DNA of 64,000 nucleotides from Metabacillus sp. KUDC1714 (GCF_014217835.1 NZ_CP055263.1:5459501-5523500), one strand, 5' to 3'; positions 45,398 through 53,883 are shown, numbered from the stretch's first letter. The notes: a model not told the origin generated them from the letters alone. Program-made: numbers and translations.

Positions 45398-45556
45398 TCA
45401 GTTGCTCTGATTTTTATCGATTGGAATGTTTAAACCTAGATCTTTAATCATGTCAAAAACAGCAGCTTGAATGTCTTCACCATTTGCTCCTTGTTGTTTT
45501 AATTTCTTTATTTTTTTAGCTAAATTTCCAATTCCTTGATTCATTTTATTATCCAT
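45398..45556 (-). CDS. Small protein, 52 aa, paralogue of the neighbouring gene
   Basis: MDNKMNQGIGNLAKKIKKLK, then GEDIQAAVFDMIKDLGLNIPI. A Lys-rich first helix and an amphipathic second helix match the 50-residue downstream product. The ATG at 45556 follows GAGGTGG, 14 bases after the ADH-synthase stop, so it is part of the operon. No Ser in a DSL carrier motif, so it is not an acyl carrier protein; no leader-peptide cleavage motif (GG) is evident either. Function unknown. Confidence 0.72.
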   Translation of the reverse strand: MDNKMNQGIGNLAKKIKKLKQQGANGEDIQAAVFDMIKDLGLNIPIDKNQSN

Positions 45557-45570
45557 ATTCCACCTCGTGT

Positions 45571-46332
45571 TTATTGGTCTAAAATTGAACGAATGCTTTC
45601 ACAAAGTTTTGTCGGGTTTTCAGCTTGAAAAATATTACGGCCTATTGAGATCCCGTTAGCACCAGCAGATACGGCATCGTCAATCATTGTTAACAAATCA
45701 GCATTTGAATTTAGTCGTTCACCACCAGCAATTAATACTGGAATTTTCACTCCAGTAACCACATCTTTAAATGACTCAGCTGATCCACTATAATTTACTT
45801 TTACAATATCTGCACCTAGCTCTTCTGCGACACGGGCTGCATGCCGAATACGATTTGGATCAAACTCATGTTCCTTCGAACCATCACGCACATACATCAT
45901 CGCAAGTAATGGTAAACCCCATTTGTCACATTCTTCAGCAATTAAACCAACATCCCTTAACTGTTCTGCTTCAAACGGTGAACCTAAATTAACATGAGTC
46001 GAAATAGCTGTTGCCCCTAAACGAATCGAATGCTCAACAGAAGAAACGACTTCCTTACGATTTGCCTGTGCTTCAGGTGCTAGTGAAGTAGACGCAGATA
46101 AATGAATAATTAATTCACCTTTATTTGAACCAAGTGTATCCTTTAAATAACGAACAAGACCTTTATGAACGACTACTGCATCTGCACCACCTGCAAATAC
46201 GGCTTTAACGGTTTCATTTATCTCAGCTAATCCTGTAACAGGACCAATTGTAATACCATGATCCAATGGGACAATTAATAACTTCTCAGAATGGTGGTAT
46301 AGTTTCTTTAGACGTATTTCTTTTCCTGACAT
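45571..46332 (-). CDS. 2-amino-3,7-dideoxy-D-threo-hept-6-ulosonate synthase (AroA'/GriI-type aldolase)
   Basis: 253 residues, a DeoC/FbaB-type TIM barrel. PLDHGITIGPVTGL near the N-terminus and ADIVKVNYSGS (~175-185, Schiff-base Lys) are the family hallmarks, with IPVLIAGGER and GANGISIGRNIFQ binding phosphate. Archaeal AroA' condenses aspartate semialdehyde with a sugar phosphate to enter the alternative DHQ pathway; Streptomyces GriI makes the C7N precursor of 3-amino-4-hydroxybenzoate from aspartate semialdehyde and DHAP. Pairing with the next enzyme and adenylating enzymes favours the GriI-like role (inference). It follows the DHQS-II gene by 18 bases. Confidence 0.88.
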   Translation of the reverse strand: MSGKEIRLKKLYHHSEKLLIVPLDHGITIGPVTGLAEINETVKAVFAGGADAVVVHKGLVRYLKDTLGSNKGELIIHLSASTSLAPEAQANRKEVVSSVEHSIRLGATAISTHVNLGSPFEAEQLRDVGLIAEECDKWGLPLLAMMYVRDGSKEHEFDPNRIRHAARVAEELGADIVKVNYSGSAESFKDVVTGVKIPVLIAGGERLNSNADLLTMIDDAVSAGANGISIGRNIFQAENPTKLCESIRSILDQ

Positions 46333-46350
46333 TAAGATTTCACCCTCCCT

Positions 46351-47457
46351 CTATTTTTCAATAATTGTTTCACTTACTTTAACCCCTACATGCCTTCCTG
46401 GTTCACATACATAGGCAAGTAACTCATCACCAGGTTGAATCGTTGACGCATTTCGAGGTTTTCCATCAGCACTCATAATCCGGATGTGCCAGTCATCTTG
46501 AACAATGACATTTAATTCGCGATCTCCAACATTTCCTTTTATCAATAACATTGGGCGTACCTCTGTTTTAATCCGACCAACTGTTAGAACTCGAGTTTCC
46601 CCCTTTGTATTAACACAAAGAACTTTATCTCCAGCTTTCAAATCACTTAAATACTCAGCAGCGTCTTCTGGCTGCCAAACATATGAGTGAACAGCACCAG
46701 CATTTACACGGAAAGGTCTTAAGTTCATATAAGGGAGATAATGTGTCTCAGAGCAAACAAATACTCCTCCACCAGATGTAGAACCAATGATCATCCCTTC
46801 ATCTTGAGTCATGATTCCTGTTGTATCAATACATGCTCGAACTCCCATACCTGCATGCATTACTTCAGTGACGACCATTGGATGCAATTCTAAAATAGGC
46901 AAAGATTGCTTCGACATAAATGTAGTTAGTCGTTTAACCTCATCAATATCAGATGTAGTAAACAGAACACCATCACTACCCTTTTCTAGCGTTCCATAAG
47001 CAATCTCGGTATCAATCGCCGTGTTTACAGCACGTAATAAAATTGTGTTGCTTTCTTCTAATCTAGCAATAATTAATTCAAGTGGAATGTTTGTCGGTAG
47101 GTCAAAATCTACTGCAGCAAAGTCATAATTACTTGCTTCTCTTGAACATCGTTCTAACATTTCTCGATTATCTACTGAATAAAAAATACATGTTTTATAG
47201 CCTGATTTTTTAGCATTTGTTAAAATTTCTTGATCATCAGAAAACACAACATCACCTGTTGGCACCTGTTCAAGCTCTTCGTTCTCTGTTACTTCTGTAA
47301 TAAAGGATATTTTTTGAGGAAAGTATCCATCCTGACGCTGTTTTAATGAAACCAATACTTTATCAATAGGAGAATGATTAATTAACTCCCATACATCCAT
47401 ATTTTCAACTGAAACTCCTCTACCGTCATACCAAACTTGTCTTGCTTTTTGTTGCAT
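46351..47457 (-). CDS. 3-dehydroquinate synthase II (AroB'/GriH type)
   Basis: 368 residues. The C-terminal half is diagnostic: LPYMNLRPFRVNAGAVHSYVW (~240-260), GDKVLCVNTKGETRVLTVGRIKTEVRPML and IQPGDELLAYV. The central GMIIGSTSGGGVFVCSETHYLPY holds NAD-binding and active-site residues. Archaeal DHQS II oxidatively deaminates the C7 precursor to 3-dehydroquinate; the Streptomyces homologue GriH instead cyclises and aromatises it to 3-amino-4-hydroxybenzoate. Bacillus normally makes DHQ with an unrelated AroB, so a secondary-metabolic GriH role is more likely (inference). The ATG at 47457 follows AAGGAGC, 21 bases after the ligase. Confidence 0.9.
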   Translation of the reverse strand: MQQKARQVWYDGRGVSVENMDVWELINHSPIDKVLVSLKQRQDGYFPQKISFITEVTENEELEQVPTGDVVFSDDQEILTNAKKSGYKTCIFYSVDNREMLERCSREASNYDFAAVDFDLPTNIPLELIIARLEESNTILLRAVNTAIDTEIAYGTLEKGSDGVLFTTSDIDEVKRLTTFMSKQSLPILELHPMVVTEVMHAGMGVRACIDTTGIMTQDEGMIIGSTSGGGVFVCSETHYLPYMNLRPFRVNAGAVHSYVWQPEDAAEYLSDLKAGDKVLCVNTKGETRVLTVGRIKTEVRPMLLIKGNVGDRELNVIVQDDWHIRIMSADGKPRNASTIQPGDELLAYVCEPGRHVGVKVSETIIEK

Positions 47458-47478
47458 ACAATAATTGCTCCTTCCAAT

Positions 47479-48732
47479 TTAAAAAATTTTTATTTGTGTT
47501 AATAGGCTTTGTGTTTCTTTTTCAGTTAAATAATAGCGAGGCTTCGCCTTCATACCAAAGGATAAAGGATCCTTCCGATCATAAAGGGTTCCTTTTTCTA
47601 AAAGGAAGATAGAGAGGTCTATACCGTAGGCAGTTTTAAGTGAGTCAATATATTCCTTTGGCACCATATCATGCTCAGATTCTTGTTCGACAAATAGATA
47701 GAGGTGATTTTTCCAATTACCAACCGACCAAAATCGTCTTGCAGGTAATTTGGATATGATTTTTTCGACTTCATACAAATCAAATTGGACGGAATTTATT
47801 GTGATCATGTCATCTTTTCTTCCTCGAATAACAAATGAACAGCTAGCTCCACATAAACATTTGCTATGTTTAACCTGAACAATATCTCCTGTAGCATAGC
47901 GTATCATCGGGGTGGCTCGTTTTCGTAATGTAGTAACAACTAAGTTACCACATTCACCATCGTTTACTTCTGTTTGAAAGTCATCTTGTAAAACCTCAAT
48001 GTGAAAGCAATCATCGAACAAATGCATCTGTTGGGAAGGACAATCAATCATTGCTGTTCCAATCTCTGTCATTCCATAATTATCAAATACTGGGACACCC
48101 CAAATGCCTTCTATTAAAGATCTTCTGTACGGTGTTAATGGTTCACCAGCTGTACAAATGGCCCTTAGGAATGGAAAGTCCGTTTTTGGGTTTAACCCCT
48201 GCATTTCCGCTACTTCTGCTAGCATAATTGCTTGTAAGGAAATACACGCAAGCACGGTTACATTTAAATTCCTTAATAAATTGATCACTTTTGGCATAGG
48301 TGTTACCGTTGTGCGACTATCTGCAGGTACGACACATCCTCTTTGTTTTTGCACAGTTCGATGCATAAAGTGTGAGATCGTTGAGAGAGCATATGGAAAA
48401 CGGATGAGGACAATGTCTTCCTGGTTAAAATTAACACCACATGTCGCGATCCGGCTCGTAATTTCATCTAAATCTTTATCGCTATACCATACAGAAACGG
48501 GTTGGCCAGTTGTTCCAGATGATTCATGATACTGAGATAAAGATTCTGCCTGACTTGGCAAAAGTCCATAAGGTGATTGTGAACGCAAATCATTTTTGGT
48601 TGTAAAAGGAATGTGGGCTAAATCAGCAAGTGACTTTATTGGTAGCTGTGGAATACGATTTGAATAATAATTGGACGTTTTGGCGTAAGCAAGCACTTCG
48701 TTTAATGCTGCCATCTTCTTATGTGTGTCCAT
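47479..48732 (-). CDS. PaaK-type adenylate-forming enzyme (aryl-CoA ligase-like), 417 aa
   Basis: The P-loop is SSGTTGQPVSVWYS (~70), the adenine-binding block DNYGMTEIG (~213), the ribose-binding YATGDI (~279), with RGRKDDMI at the hinge and a Lys in GMKAKPRYYL near the C-terminus (candidate A10 Lys). A Cys pair in CLCGASC precedes the hinge, as in many PaaK/coronafacate-ligase-like proteins. It activates an aryl or small carboxylic acid with ATP. It lies 16 bases downstream of the amidohydrolase gene. The likely substrate is the aminohydroxybenzoate made by the downstream pair, or its partner acid (inference). Confidence 0.85.
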   Translation of the reverse strand: MDTHKKMAALNEVLAYAKTSNYYSNRIPQLPIKSLADLAHIPFTTKNDLRSQSPYGLLPSQAESLSQYHESSGTTGQPVSVWYSDKDLDEITSRIATCGVNFNQEDIVLIRFPYALSTISHFMHRTVQKQRGCVVPADSRTTVTPMPKVINLLRNLNVTVLACISLQAIMLAEVAEMQGLNPKTDFPFLRAICTAGEPLTPYRRSLIEGIWGVPVFDNYGMTEIGTAMIDCPSQQMHLFDDCFHIEVLQDDFQTEVNDGECGNLVVTTLRKRATPMIRYATGDIVQVKHSKCLCGASCSFVIRGRKDDMITINSVQFDLYEVEKIISKLPARRFWSVGNWKNHLYLFVEQESEHDMVPKEYIDSLKTAYGIDLSIFLLEKGTLYDRKDPLSFGMKAKPRYYLTEKETQSLLTQIKIF

Positions 48733-48748
48733 GTAAACACACCCTTTA

Positions 48749-49501
48749 TTACATCTGTAGAAGATGTTTAATATTTTTACTTAAAACTTGTTCACGTTCA
48801 TTGTCGGTTATTTGCAATCTTAAAATTTTTTCTAACTCAATTGCAGGGTGTGAAAGAGGGTATTCTGAGCCGAAAATCACCTTTGAAGTGCCAAGCTTCT
48901 TTACAGTTTCCTGAATATGAAGATAGTTACCTGTGGATGTTTCCAAATAGAAGTTAGGAAGTGTTCTTGCAGCCTCAACAGCTTCTTGATCAGCTGGACC
49001 AAAACCCATATGACCTATGATAAAATTGGTTTTTGGAAATTGCTTTGCTAGCTGAACAAATTTAGCTGTTGACGCACCAGGGCTGTATACGACATGAGAA
49101 TAAACAGGGAAACCGTACTCACCACAAAGGGAGGCTAAGGAAGTAACACCTTTTGATGCAAATGAAAATTGATGAGATAAAGGAGAGAGCTTAAGTCCTT
49201 TAAATCCAAGCTTGAGACCATTTTCTAATTGTTCACTCACATCTTTATCATGTGGGTTAATACAAATAAACCCTTGGATGTTTTTATTCGTTTTAATTGC
49301 ATTTTCAACGTAATGATTATCAGGGACTGGATTATCTGGTTTGGATTTACCTGTAATATAATCCGTCATTTTTCGAACATCTAGCATAGCTCCTGGAACC
49401 GCTACACCTTGATCAATCCCTGCTTCTTTTATTAGCTTTATATACGTTTCTGTGTTTCCATACTCTGTGTCTGATAAATGCGTATGTGCATCAATAATCA
49501 A
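48749..49501 (-). CDS. ACMSD-type amidohydrolase (metal-dependent hydrolase/decarboxylase)
   Basis: The start is taken as TTG 49501, seven bases after AGAGGTG; a GTG at 49510 overlaps that site. About 250 residues. The amidohydrolase-2 barrel has IDAHTHL (first metal His pair), FKGLKLSPL, VYSHV (third His), IGHMG (fourth His) and FGSEYPLSHP (metal Asp position replaced by Glu-containing SEYP). Relatives include nonoxidative aromatic decarboxylases (ACMSD, gamma-resorcylate decarboxylase). In this operon it could decarboxylate an activated or free aminohydroxybenzoate, or hydrolyse an amide. The gene sits between the two adenylating enzymes. Confidence 0.8.
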   Translation of the reverse strand: MIIDAHTHLSDTEYGNTETYIKLIKEAGIDQGVAVPGAMLDVRKMTDYITGKSKPDNPVPDNHYVENAIKTNKNIQGFICINPHDKDVSEQLENGLKLGFKGLKLSPLSHQFSFASKGVTSLASLCGEYGFPVYSHVVYSPGASTAKFVQLAKQFPKTNFIIGHMGFGPADQEAVEAARTLPNFYLETSTGNYLHIQETVKKLGTSKVIFGSEYPLSHPAIELEKILRLQITDNEREQVLSKNIKHLLQM

Positions 49502-49512
49502 TATCTTCACCT

Positions 49513-50847
49513 CTATTCATAAACAACTCTGACTGTCTTTCCTTGTGGACGTGGTAGCTTTTCAACAAATTCAAAAACAAATGGAATGCCTGATGCGAAT
49601 TCCATTCTACTAGCTAAGGAATCTGCTAAATGCTCTGAGGGCTCAACAGTTTCTGCAAGCTCACAACGTACGTTAATAACGTCATTGTCTCCTTCTTTTT
49701 TCAAAACAAATTCAAACCAGTTTCCGATTTCAGGCTCACGCATTAAAAATTCTTCAAGGTAAAAAGGTGATAAAGATGTGCCATTGTAGCGAATTTGGTC
49801 AACAACTCTTCCTCGCAAATAAAACTTTGGCATAGTTACCCCACATGAACAAGATTCCGATTCAATATATCCTAGATCACCAGTACGGAAACGTAAAATC
49901 GGTGTATCGTAGCGAAGCGCACTTGTTACAACAATTTCTCCAATTTCACCTTCATCTAGTGATTCTCCAGTTTTGGGATCAACAATTTCAACAATTGCAT
50001 GTGCTTGTGCTAAATGGTATCCATCATGTGCATCACATTCAATACCTAATACACCACATTCAAGACTTCCATAAAAGAAGTTAGCGGTCACCCCCCATAA
50101 TTCTTCAAGGCGTTGACGAAAAGAAGGAGAACAGCCTTCACCAGTAATCCATAATTTCTTTAACTGTAGCGTTTTTAAATCGAAGTTTTGTTCACTCGCT
50201 TCCTCTGCCAAAAGCATTGCCCATGATGGAGTGGTAATCACAATGTTTGGCGTTAAATCGCGAATCATTTTTAATGTTTTCTTAGCGGTTGAATACGCTC
50301 CACCCTTCCCTGCTGGGATGACAGTTGCTTCACAGCCTTCCATAAATGTTTTATGAAATGCTAAACCCGCTGCACTCATTTCATATGGAAGTGCATTTAA
50401 ACAAACATCGCCAGGATCTACTGGAAATAATTCAGGATATCTCGGGGCTAGATCATGCAAGTAGTAGTCATTCCACGTATACATCATATAAATTTCTTCT
50501 CCACCTGTGGTGCCAGTTGATACTTGAACAAGTGCAATTTCCTGTTTGTCACATGTTAAAAGAAGATATGGTTTTCCTCGAAGCTCATCTTTAGTTAAGA
50601 AAGGTAATTTACTTAAGTCACTTATTTGTTGAATATCAGTCGGTTTCACATTAACCTCATCAAGCTTTTTCCGGTAAAAACCATTTTTTTCATATGCCTT
50701 TAGAACAATTTGTTTAAGTGATTCAAGATGATATTGTTCTATCTGTTGTGCTGACATTTTATCTGGATGGAGGGTCCCATCAAAGAATTTGGTAATGGTT
50801 AAAGGCATACTCACTTTTTTTAGTTTTTTTTCAAACAACGAACTCAT
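49513..50847 (-). CDS. PaaK-type adenylate-forming enzyme (second), 444 aa
   Basis: The P-loop is VSTGTTGGEE (~109), the adenine motif YGSLECG (~258), the ribose motif FRTGDLGYI (~320), the hinge LRGRVVDQI (~345) and the C-terminal catalytic-Lys region RPQGKTVRV. Cys-x-Cys (SCSCG) sits just before the hinge. It is distinct from the 417-residue enzyme, so the operon can activate two different carboxylates or load and transfer one. It overlaps the TPR gene by four bases (ATGA), showing translational coupling. It probably forms an aryl-AMP and then a thioester or amide (inference). Confidence 0.85.
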   Translation of the reverse strand: MSSLFEKKLKKVSMPLTITKFFDGTLHPDKMSAQQIEQYHLESLKQIVLKAYEKNGFYRKKLDEVNVKPTDIQQISDLSKLPFLTKDELRGKPYLLLTCDKQEIALVQVSTGTTGGEEIYMMYTWNDYYLHDLAPRYPELFPVDPGDVCLNALPYEMSAAGLAFHKTFMEGCEATVIPAGKGGAYSTAKKTLKMIRDLTPNIVITTPSWAMLLAEEASEQNFDLKTLQLKKLWITGEGCSPSFRQRLEELWGVTANFFYGSLECGVLGIECDAHDGYHLAQAHAIVEIVDPKTGESLDEGEIGEIVVTSALRYDTPILRFRTGDLGYIESESCSCGVTMPKFYLRGRVVDQIRYNGTSLSPFYLEEFLMREPEIGNWFEFVLKKEGDNDVINVRCELAETVEPSEHLADSLASRMEFASGIPFVFEFVEKLPRPQGKTVRVVYE

Positions 50848-52994
50848 TCTTTATTAACCCCCTGACTTACTAGTCGTTGCGCATATTTAGATTCAGGAGC
50901 CACTTTTAAGAGTGTTATAAATGTTTTTTCAGCATTATCTAGGAAACTCGTTTTTTTATATAATTGTCCTAAATCAAATAAAAGCTTTACATATTGCTCA
51001 TGTGAAATTCGCGGTTTTTCACGATTACTTTCATATGCAGATTTTACAGCCTTAAGGTCTTTTATTGCTTTATCACTTGAATGGAAGAAGCCCTCTGGTA
51101 AGGCATGATAGATTGAACCTCTTAAATATAATAATTCAGGATTATCTGTCTTAATTGATGTTTTTAAAATCTTTAATGCTTTAATCGTTTCTCCGAACAT
51201 TTCTTGGGGGTCACTTGCATGCTTGCCCATTAAAGCAGCTGATGCCGCGTAATACGTGTTCGCAACTTCACAATTTGGATATGCTTTCAGCGCTTTTTCC
51301 CAAGCTTCTAAGCTTTGCTTTGCAGCTTTTTTGCTCCCTTTTGCACCTAGATAATGAAGTTCTTTCGCCATGTTATAAAATTGATCTTTATTTGATGTTG
51401 AATATTTAGAAAGATTTATCTCTTGAAAAGCATACACTTCTCTCTTGTCATACACTTTTTGCTGCATTACCTCACTTAAACTAGTTTTAGTTTTTAATAA
51501 CCTGTTCCATGTTTCATTTGCTTCCGCTATCATTTCAAGCCTTTCATAGGCACAACCTAGGTCAAATAAAAGCTGGTGATAGGTTTCCTCTGTTAAATAG
51601 GTAGGATCATTCTCATATTCTTTTAAGAGGAACTCAATATCACTTACAGCTGTAGCTGCACGTCTAAAAAAGTTTTCTGGTAAACGTAAACTGTGATTTG
51701 CACGGACAAGTCGGAGATCACGATTAGAAGGGTATTCATTTACAAGACTATCCATAGCTTTCAATGATTTTATCGCACTGCCAAACATATCATACGTGTT
51801 TATCGAATCTCTTCCTTGCATTGACTGCACATCTAAGTAAGCCATTTCAACCTCAGGTGCAGAATTCGTTAATACAAAGTTTTCAAAGAATTCGATTGCC
51901 TCTTGCACTTCAACTGAACTACCATTTAATGCTCTTTCATAGATATTAATGGCTTCATCAGTTAGTCCTTTACCCTTGCTGTTTTTTTTTGCCTTTGTTG
52001 AAGATTTAGATGAAGATTGTTTACTAGATGTTGAGTTTCCTTTTACCTTACCTTCACCATTTACAGTTTTCGATTTATTTTGAAACATGCTTGCTTTTTC
52101 AAGTTGATTCGATCGTTTGCATGCCTCAATTACATTTTTTAAAACTTCGTTATATTCACTTTCAGTAAGAATGGAAGAGTCTTTTTCATAAGCCTGGACT
52201 AAAAATGAAAAATCTTCAATTGCAGTACTAGTTCGTTGAAAATACATTTCAGGTAATCGAAAAGAAACATTTCCTCTTAACAGTCTAGCAATTACTAGAT
52301 TTGGAGCTGATTCAACTACTGCATCTAACAGCTTCAAGCCTTCTAATGCATACTTCATTTTATCTGTTACACTATTTGCATCTCTTCCAAGTAAAGTAGT
52401 AGCACTGCCTAAATAAGCTTGGATTTCTAAATTATTTTTATCTTGCTTTGCTAAATCTTTTAATGAGTTATATGCACTTTTAACTGCTTGCTTGTTTCCC
52501 ATTATCCCCTCATTGTGTAATTCAATAGCTGCATTTAATGGCTCATTTTGTGGAATTGAAACTTTACTTGACACTTGTGATTGCTCTTTGTTTACGTTCT
52601 TTTCTCTTGTTTGATTAGAATAAGACCCATTGACCTTAGATTTGTTGCTTTTATTTGAGTTCTCTGTTTTGATGGAATTGTTTTGATTACTGAAAGATTG
52701 GTCTTGATCTTGAACTAATATATCTACAAGTTCATCTACTAATGCTTCTAATGATAACTGAATTTGTGCTGGTATTGATTCTGGGCTAGGAATTTGAACA
52801 GGTTCATCCACTACTTCATCTACTAGTTGTTGTACCCGTTCATGTACTAGTTCTTTTACAGGCTCTAGTACTGCTGCTACTTCTTGTTTTGGTTCTATTT
52901 CTCTTAAAACATTTTCTGGTCTAATATACGGGTTTGATTTTATTAAAGTTGAAATTAAATTTTGTCGGTACTGTGTTCTAACCTTTTTTCCCAC
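50844..52994 (-). CDS. Three-unit TPR-like repeat protein, 716 aa
   Basis: An N-terminal region (1-100) rich in Val/Glu/Pro, a Ser/Asn/Lys linker (~100-150), then three copies of a ~170-residue helical unit (~155-310, ~345-510, ~535-700). Each unit has ELHNEG-type openings, a LLGRDA / MQGRDS / LMGKHA motif and a conserved R..RGN...RLPE..F.R...AI.D block. The same unit forms the whole of the adjacent 188-residue protein. No signal peptide or catalytic motif. GTG start at 52994 behind AGGGGGTG. Likely a scaffold (inference). Linker low complexity (SSSKSSTKAKKNSKGK) separates units one and two. Confidence 0.8.
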   Translation of the reverse strand: MGKKVRTQYRQNLISTLIKSNPYIRPENVLREIEPKQEVAAVLEPVKELVHERVQQLVDEVVDEPVQIPSPESIPAQIQLSLEALVDELVDILVQDQDQSFSNQNNSIKTENSNKSNKSKVNGSYSNQTREKNVNKEQSQVSSKVSIPQNEPLNAAIELHNEGIMGNKQAVKSAYNSLKDLAKQDKNNLEIQAYLGSATTLLGRDANSVTDKMKYALEGLKLLDAVVESAPNLVIARLLRGNVSFRLPEMYFQRTSTAIEDFSFLVQAYEKDSSILTESEYNEVLKNVIEACKRSNQLEKASMFQNKSKTVNGEGKVKGNSTSSKQSSSKSSTKAKKNSKGKGLTDEAINIYERALNGSSVEVQEAIEFFENFVLTNSAPEVEMAYLDVQSMQGRDSINTYDMFGSAIKSLKAMDSLVNEYPSNRDLRLVRANHSLRLPENFFRRAATAVSDIEFLLKEYENDPTYLTEETYHQLLFDLGCAYERLEMIAEANETWNRLLKTKTSLSEVMQQKVYDKREVYAFQEINLSKYSTSNKDQFYNMAKELHYLGAKGSKKAAKQSLEAWEKALKAYPNCEVANTYYAASAALMGKHASDPQEMFGETIKALKILKTSIKTDNPELLYLRGSIYHALPEGFFHSSDKAIKDLKAVKSAYESNREKPRISHEQYVKLLFDLGQLYKKTSFLDNAEKTFITLLKVAPESKYAQRLVSQGVNKE

Positions 52995-52996
52995 AT

Positions 52997-53563
52997 TTAT
53001 TCACCCCCTGTTTTCTTTGCTTCAGCAACAAGCTTTTTATACTTGCTATTATTTAAACTTAATAGTTTATTCCAAGTTTCTTCAGCACGTATGGAGTCGC
53101 CTACTGTATGGTAAGCCTTACCTAGTTTTAGTAAAATTTCATGATATTGATCTTTCGTGATATCTCGATTATTATTTTCAAAAGCTTTGATTAAATAATT
53201 AAAATCTTCTATGGCAGTTTTTGTACGTTTAAAGTAGACTTCAGGTAATCGTAATGCTACGTTTCCTCGTAATAGACGAATTTCTACATTATCTTCATCT
53301 AATTTAATTGCTTGATCAAGAGCTTTTATTCCTCTTTTACCATAGTTTGATTTTTCATTTATATCGGAATGGTCCCTTGCGATTAAAGCTGATGAGCTTC
53401 CGAAGTAAGCTTCTACTAATGGATGATTATTTACCTGGAGCTTAATGTTTTTCAAGCTTTCATATGCCTTTTGTGCTGCTTGCTTATCACCATTAATACC
53501 TTTTTTGTGAAGAGTAATGGCTTTTTCAAAATCTTTCTTCCAGTCATTTTTTCCATTTGCCAA
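52997..53563 (-). CDS. Single-unit TPR-like repeat protein, 188 aa, first gene of the operon
   Basis: One copy of the helical unit found three times in the next protein: AITLHKKGINGDKQAA at the start, SALIARDHSD in the middle, and RLLRGNVALRLPEVYFKRTKTAIEDF (~105-130) as the signature, ending with LGKAYHTVGDSIRAEETWNKLL. The TTG start at 53563 is preceded by a strong AAAGGAGGTG. It ends two bases before the 716-residue gene. It is the first gene of a nine-gene unit extending to the terminator at 45183. No enzyme motif; a protein-interaction role is inferred. Confidence 0.8.
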   Translation of the reverse strand: MANGKNDWKKDFEKAITLHKKGINGDKQAAQKAYESLKNIKLQVNNHPLVEAYFGSSSALIARDHSDINEKSNYGKRGIKALDQAIKLDEDNVEIRLLRGNVALRLPEVYFKRTKTAIEDFNYLIKAFENNNRDITKDQYHEILLKLGKAYHTVGDSIRAEETWNKLLSLNNSKYKKLVAEAKKTGGE

Positions 53564-53883
53564 ATTCTTGCACCTCCTTTGTTAATTTCACAATTAAAAG
53601 TCGTGCACTACAAGTTTTTTTACACTTTGTAGTTTTTAAATACATTTACACTTTATGTTGTAGGAATGGTATGGTGATAGACTATAATGGAAAAGTATAA
53701 TTTTGATGATAGAATCCAATTAGGAAGCGCTTTCAAACTATTGATAGTCATTGTTTAAATGACTTTGTGTAGTCTATTAACCCTTTTATTATAAACTTAA
53801 GTAAAATGTGTGACCTAGTTGAAAGACTAATAGACTTAGTGAGAAATGAGCAATTTAAAGTTTGAGGAAGGTGGTTTATCTAT
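53564..53883. promoter_or_regulatory. Divergent control region of the aromatic operon and the DUF418 gene
   Basis: 320 bp. Close to the operon start there are two copies of TTTACACTTT (53619-53628 and 53645-53654) and an inverted pair ACTACAA/TTGTAGT (53608-53633), possible operators. A cre-like site lies at 53723-53737. A CATAAAGTG sequence on the minus strand resembles a sigma-E -10 element, but no good -35 was confirmed. Confidence 0.5.
53723..53737 (-). promoter_or_regulatory. cre-like site (CcpA) between the operon and the DUF418 gene
   Basis: The minus strand reads TTTGAAAGCGCTTCC, with the TGAAAGCGCTT core intact. It lies ~160 bases upstream of the operon start and ~145 bases upstream of the DUF418 start, so it could activate or repress either. 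Confidence 0.65.

Noticed and set aside
45571..47457. Assignment of the aldolase/DHQS-II pair to primary shikimate metabolism
   Set aside because: Bacillaceae use the standard DAHP synthase and AroB, and the operon partners are secondary-metabolism type enzymes; the archaeal primary role is kept only as an alternative.
48104..48529. 141-residue plus-strand frame
   Set aside because: It lies wholly antisense to the adenylate-forming enzyme gene and shows no family features.
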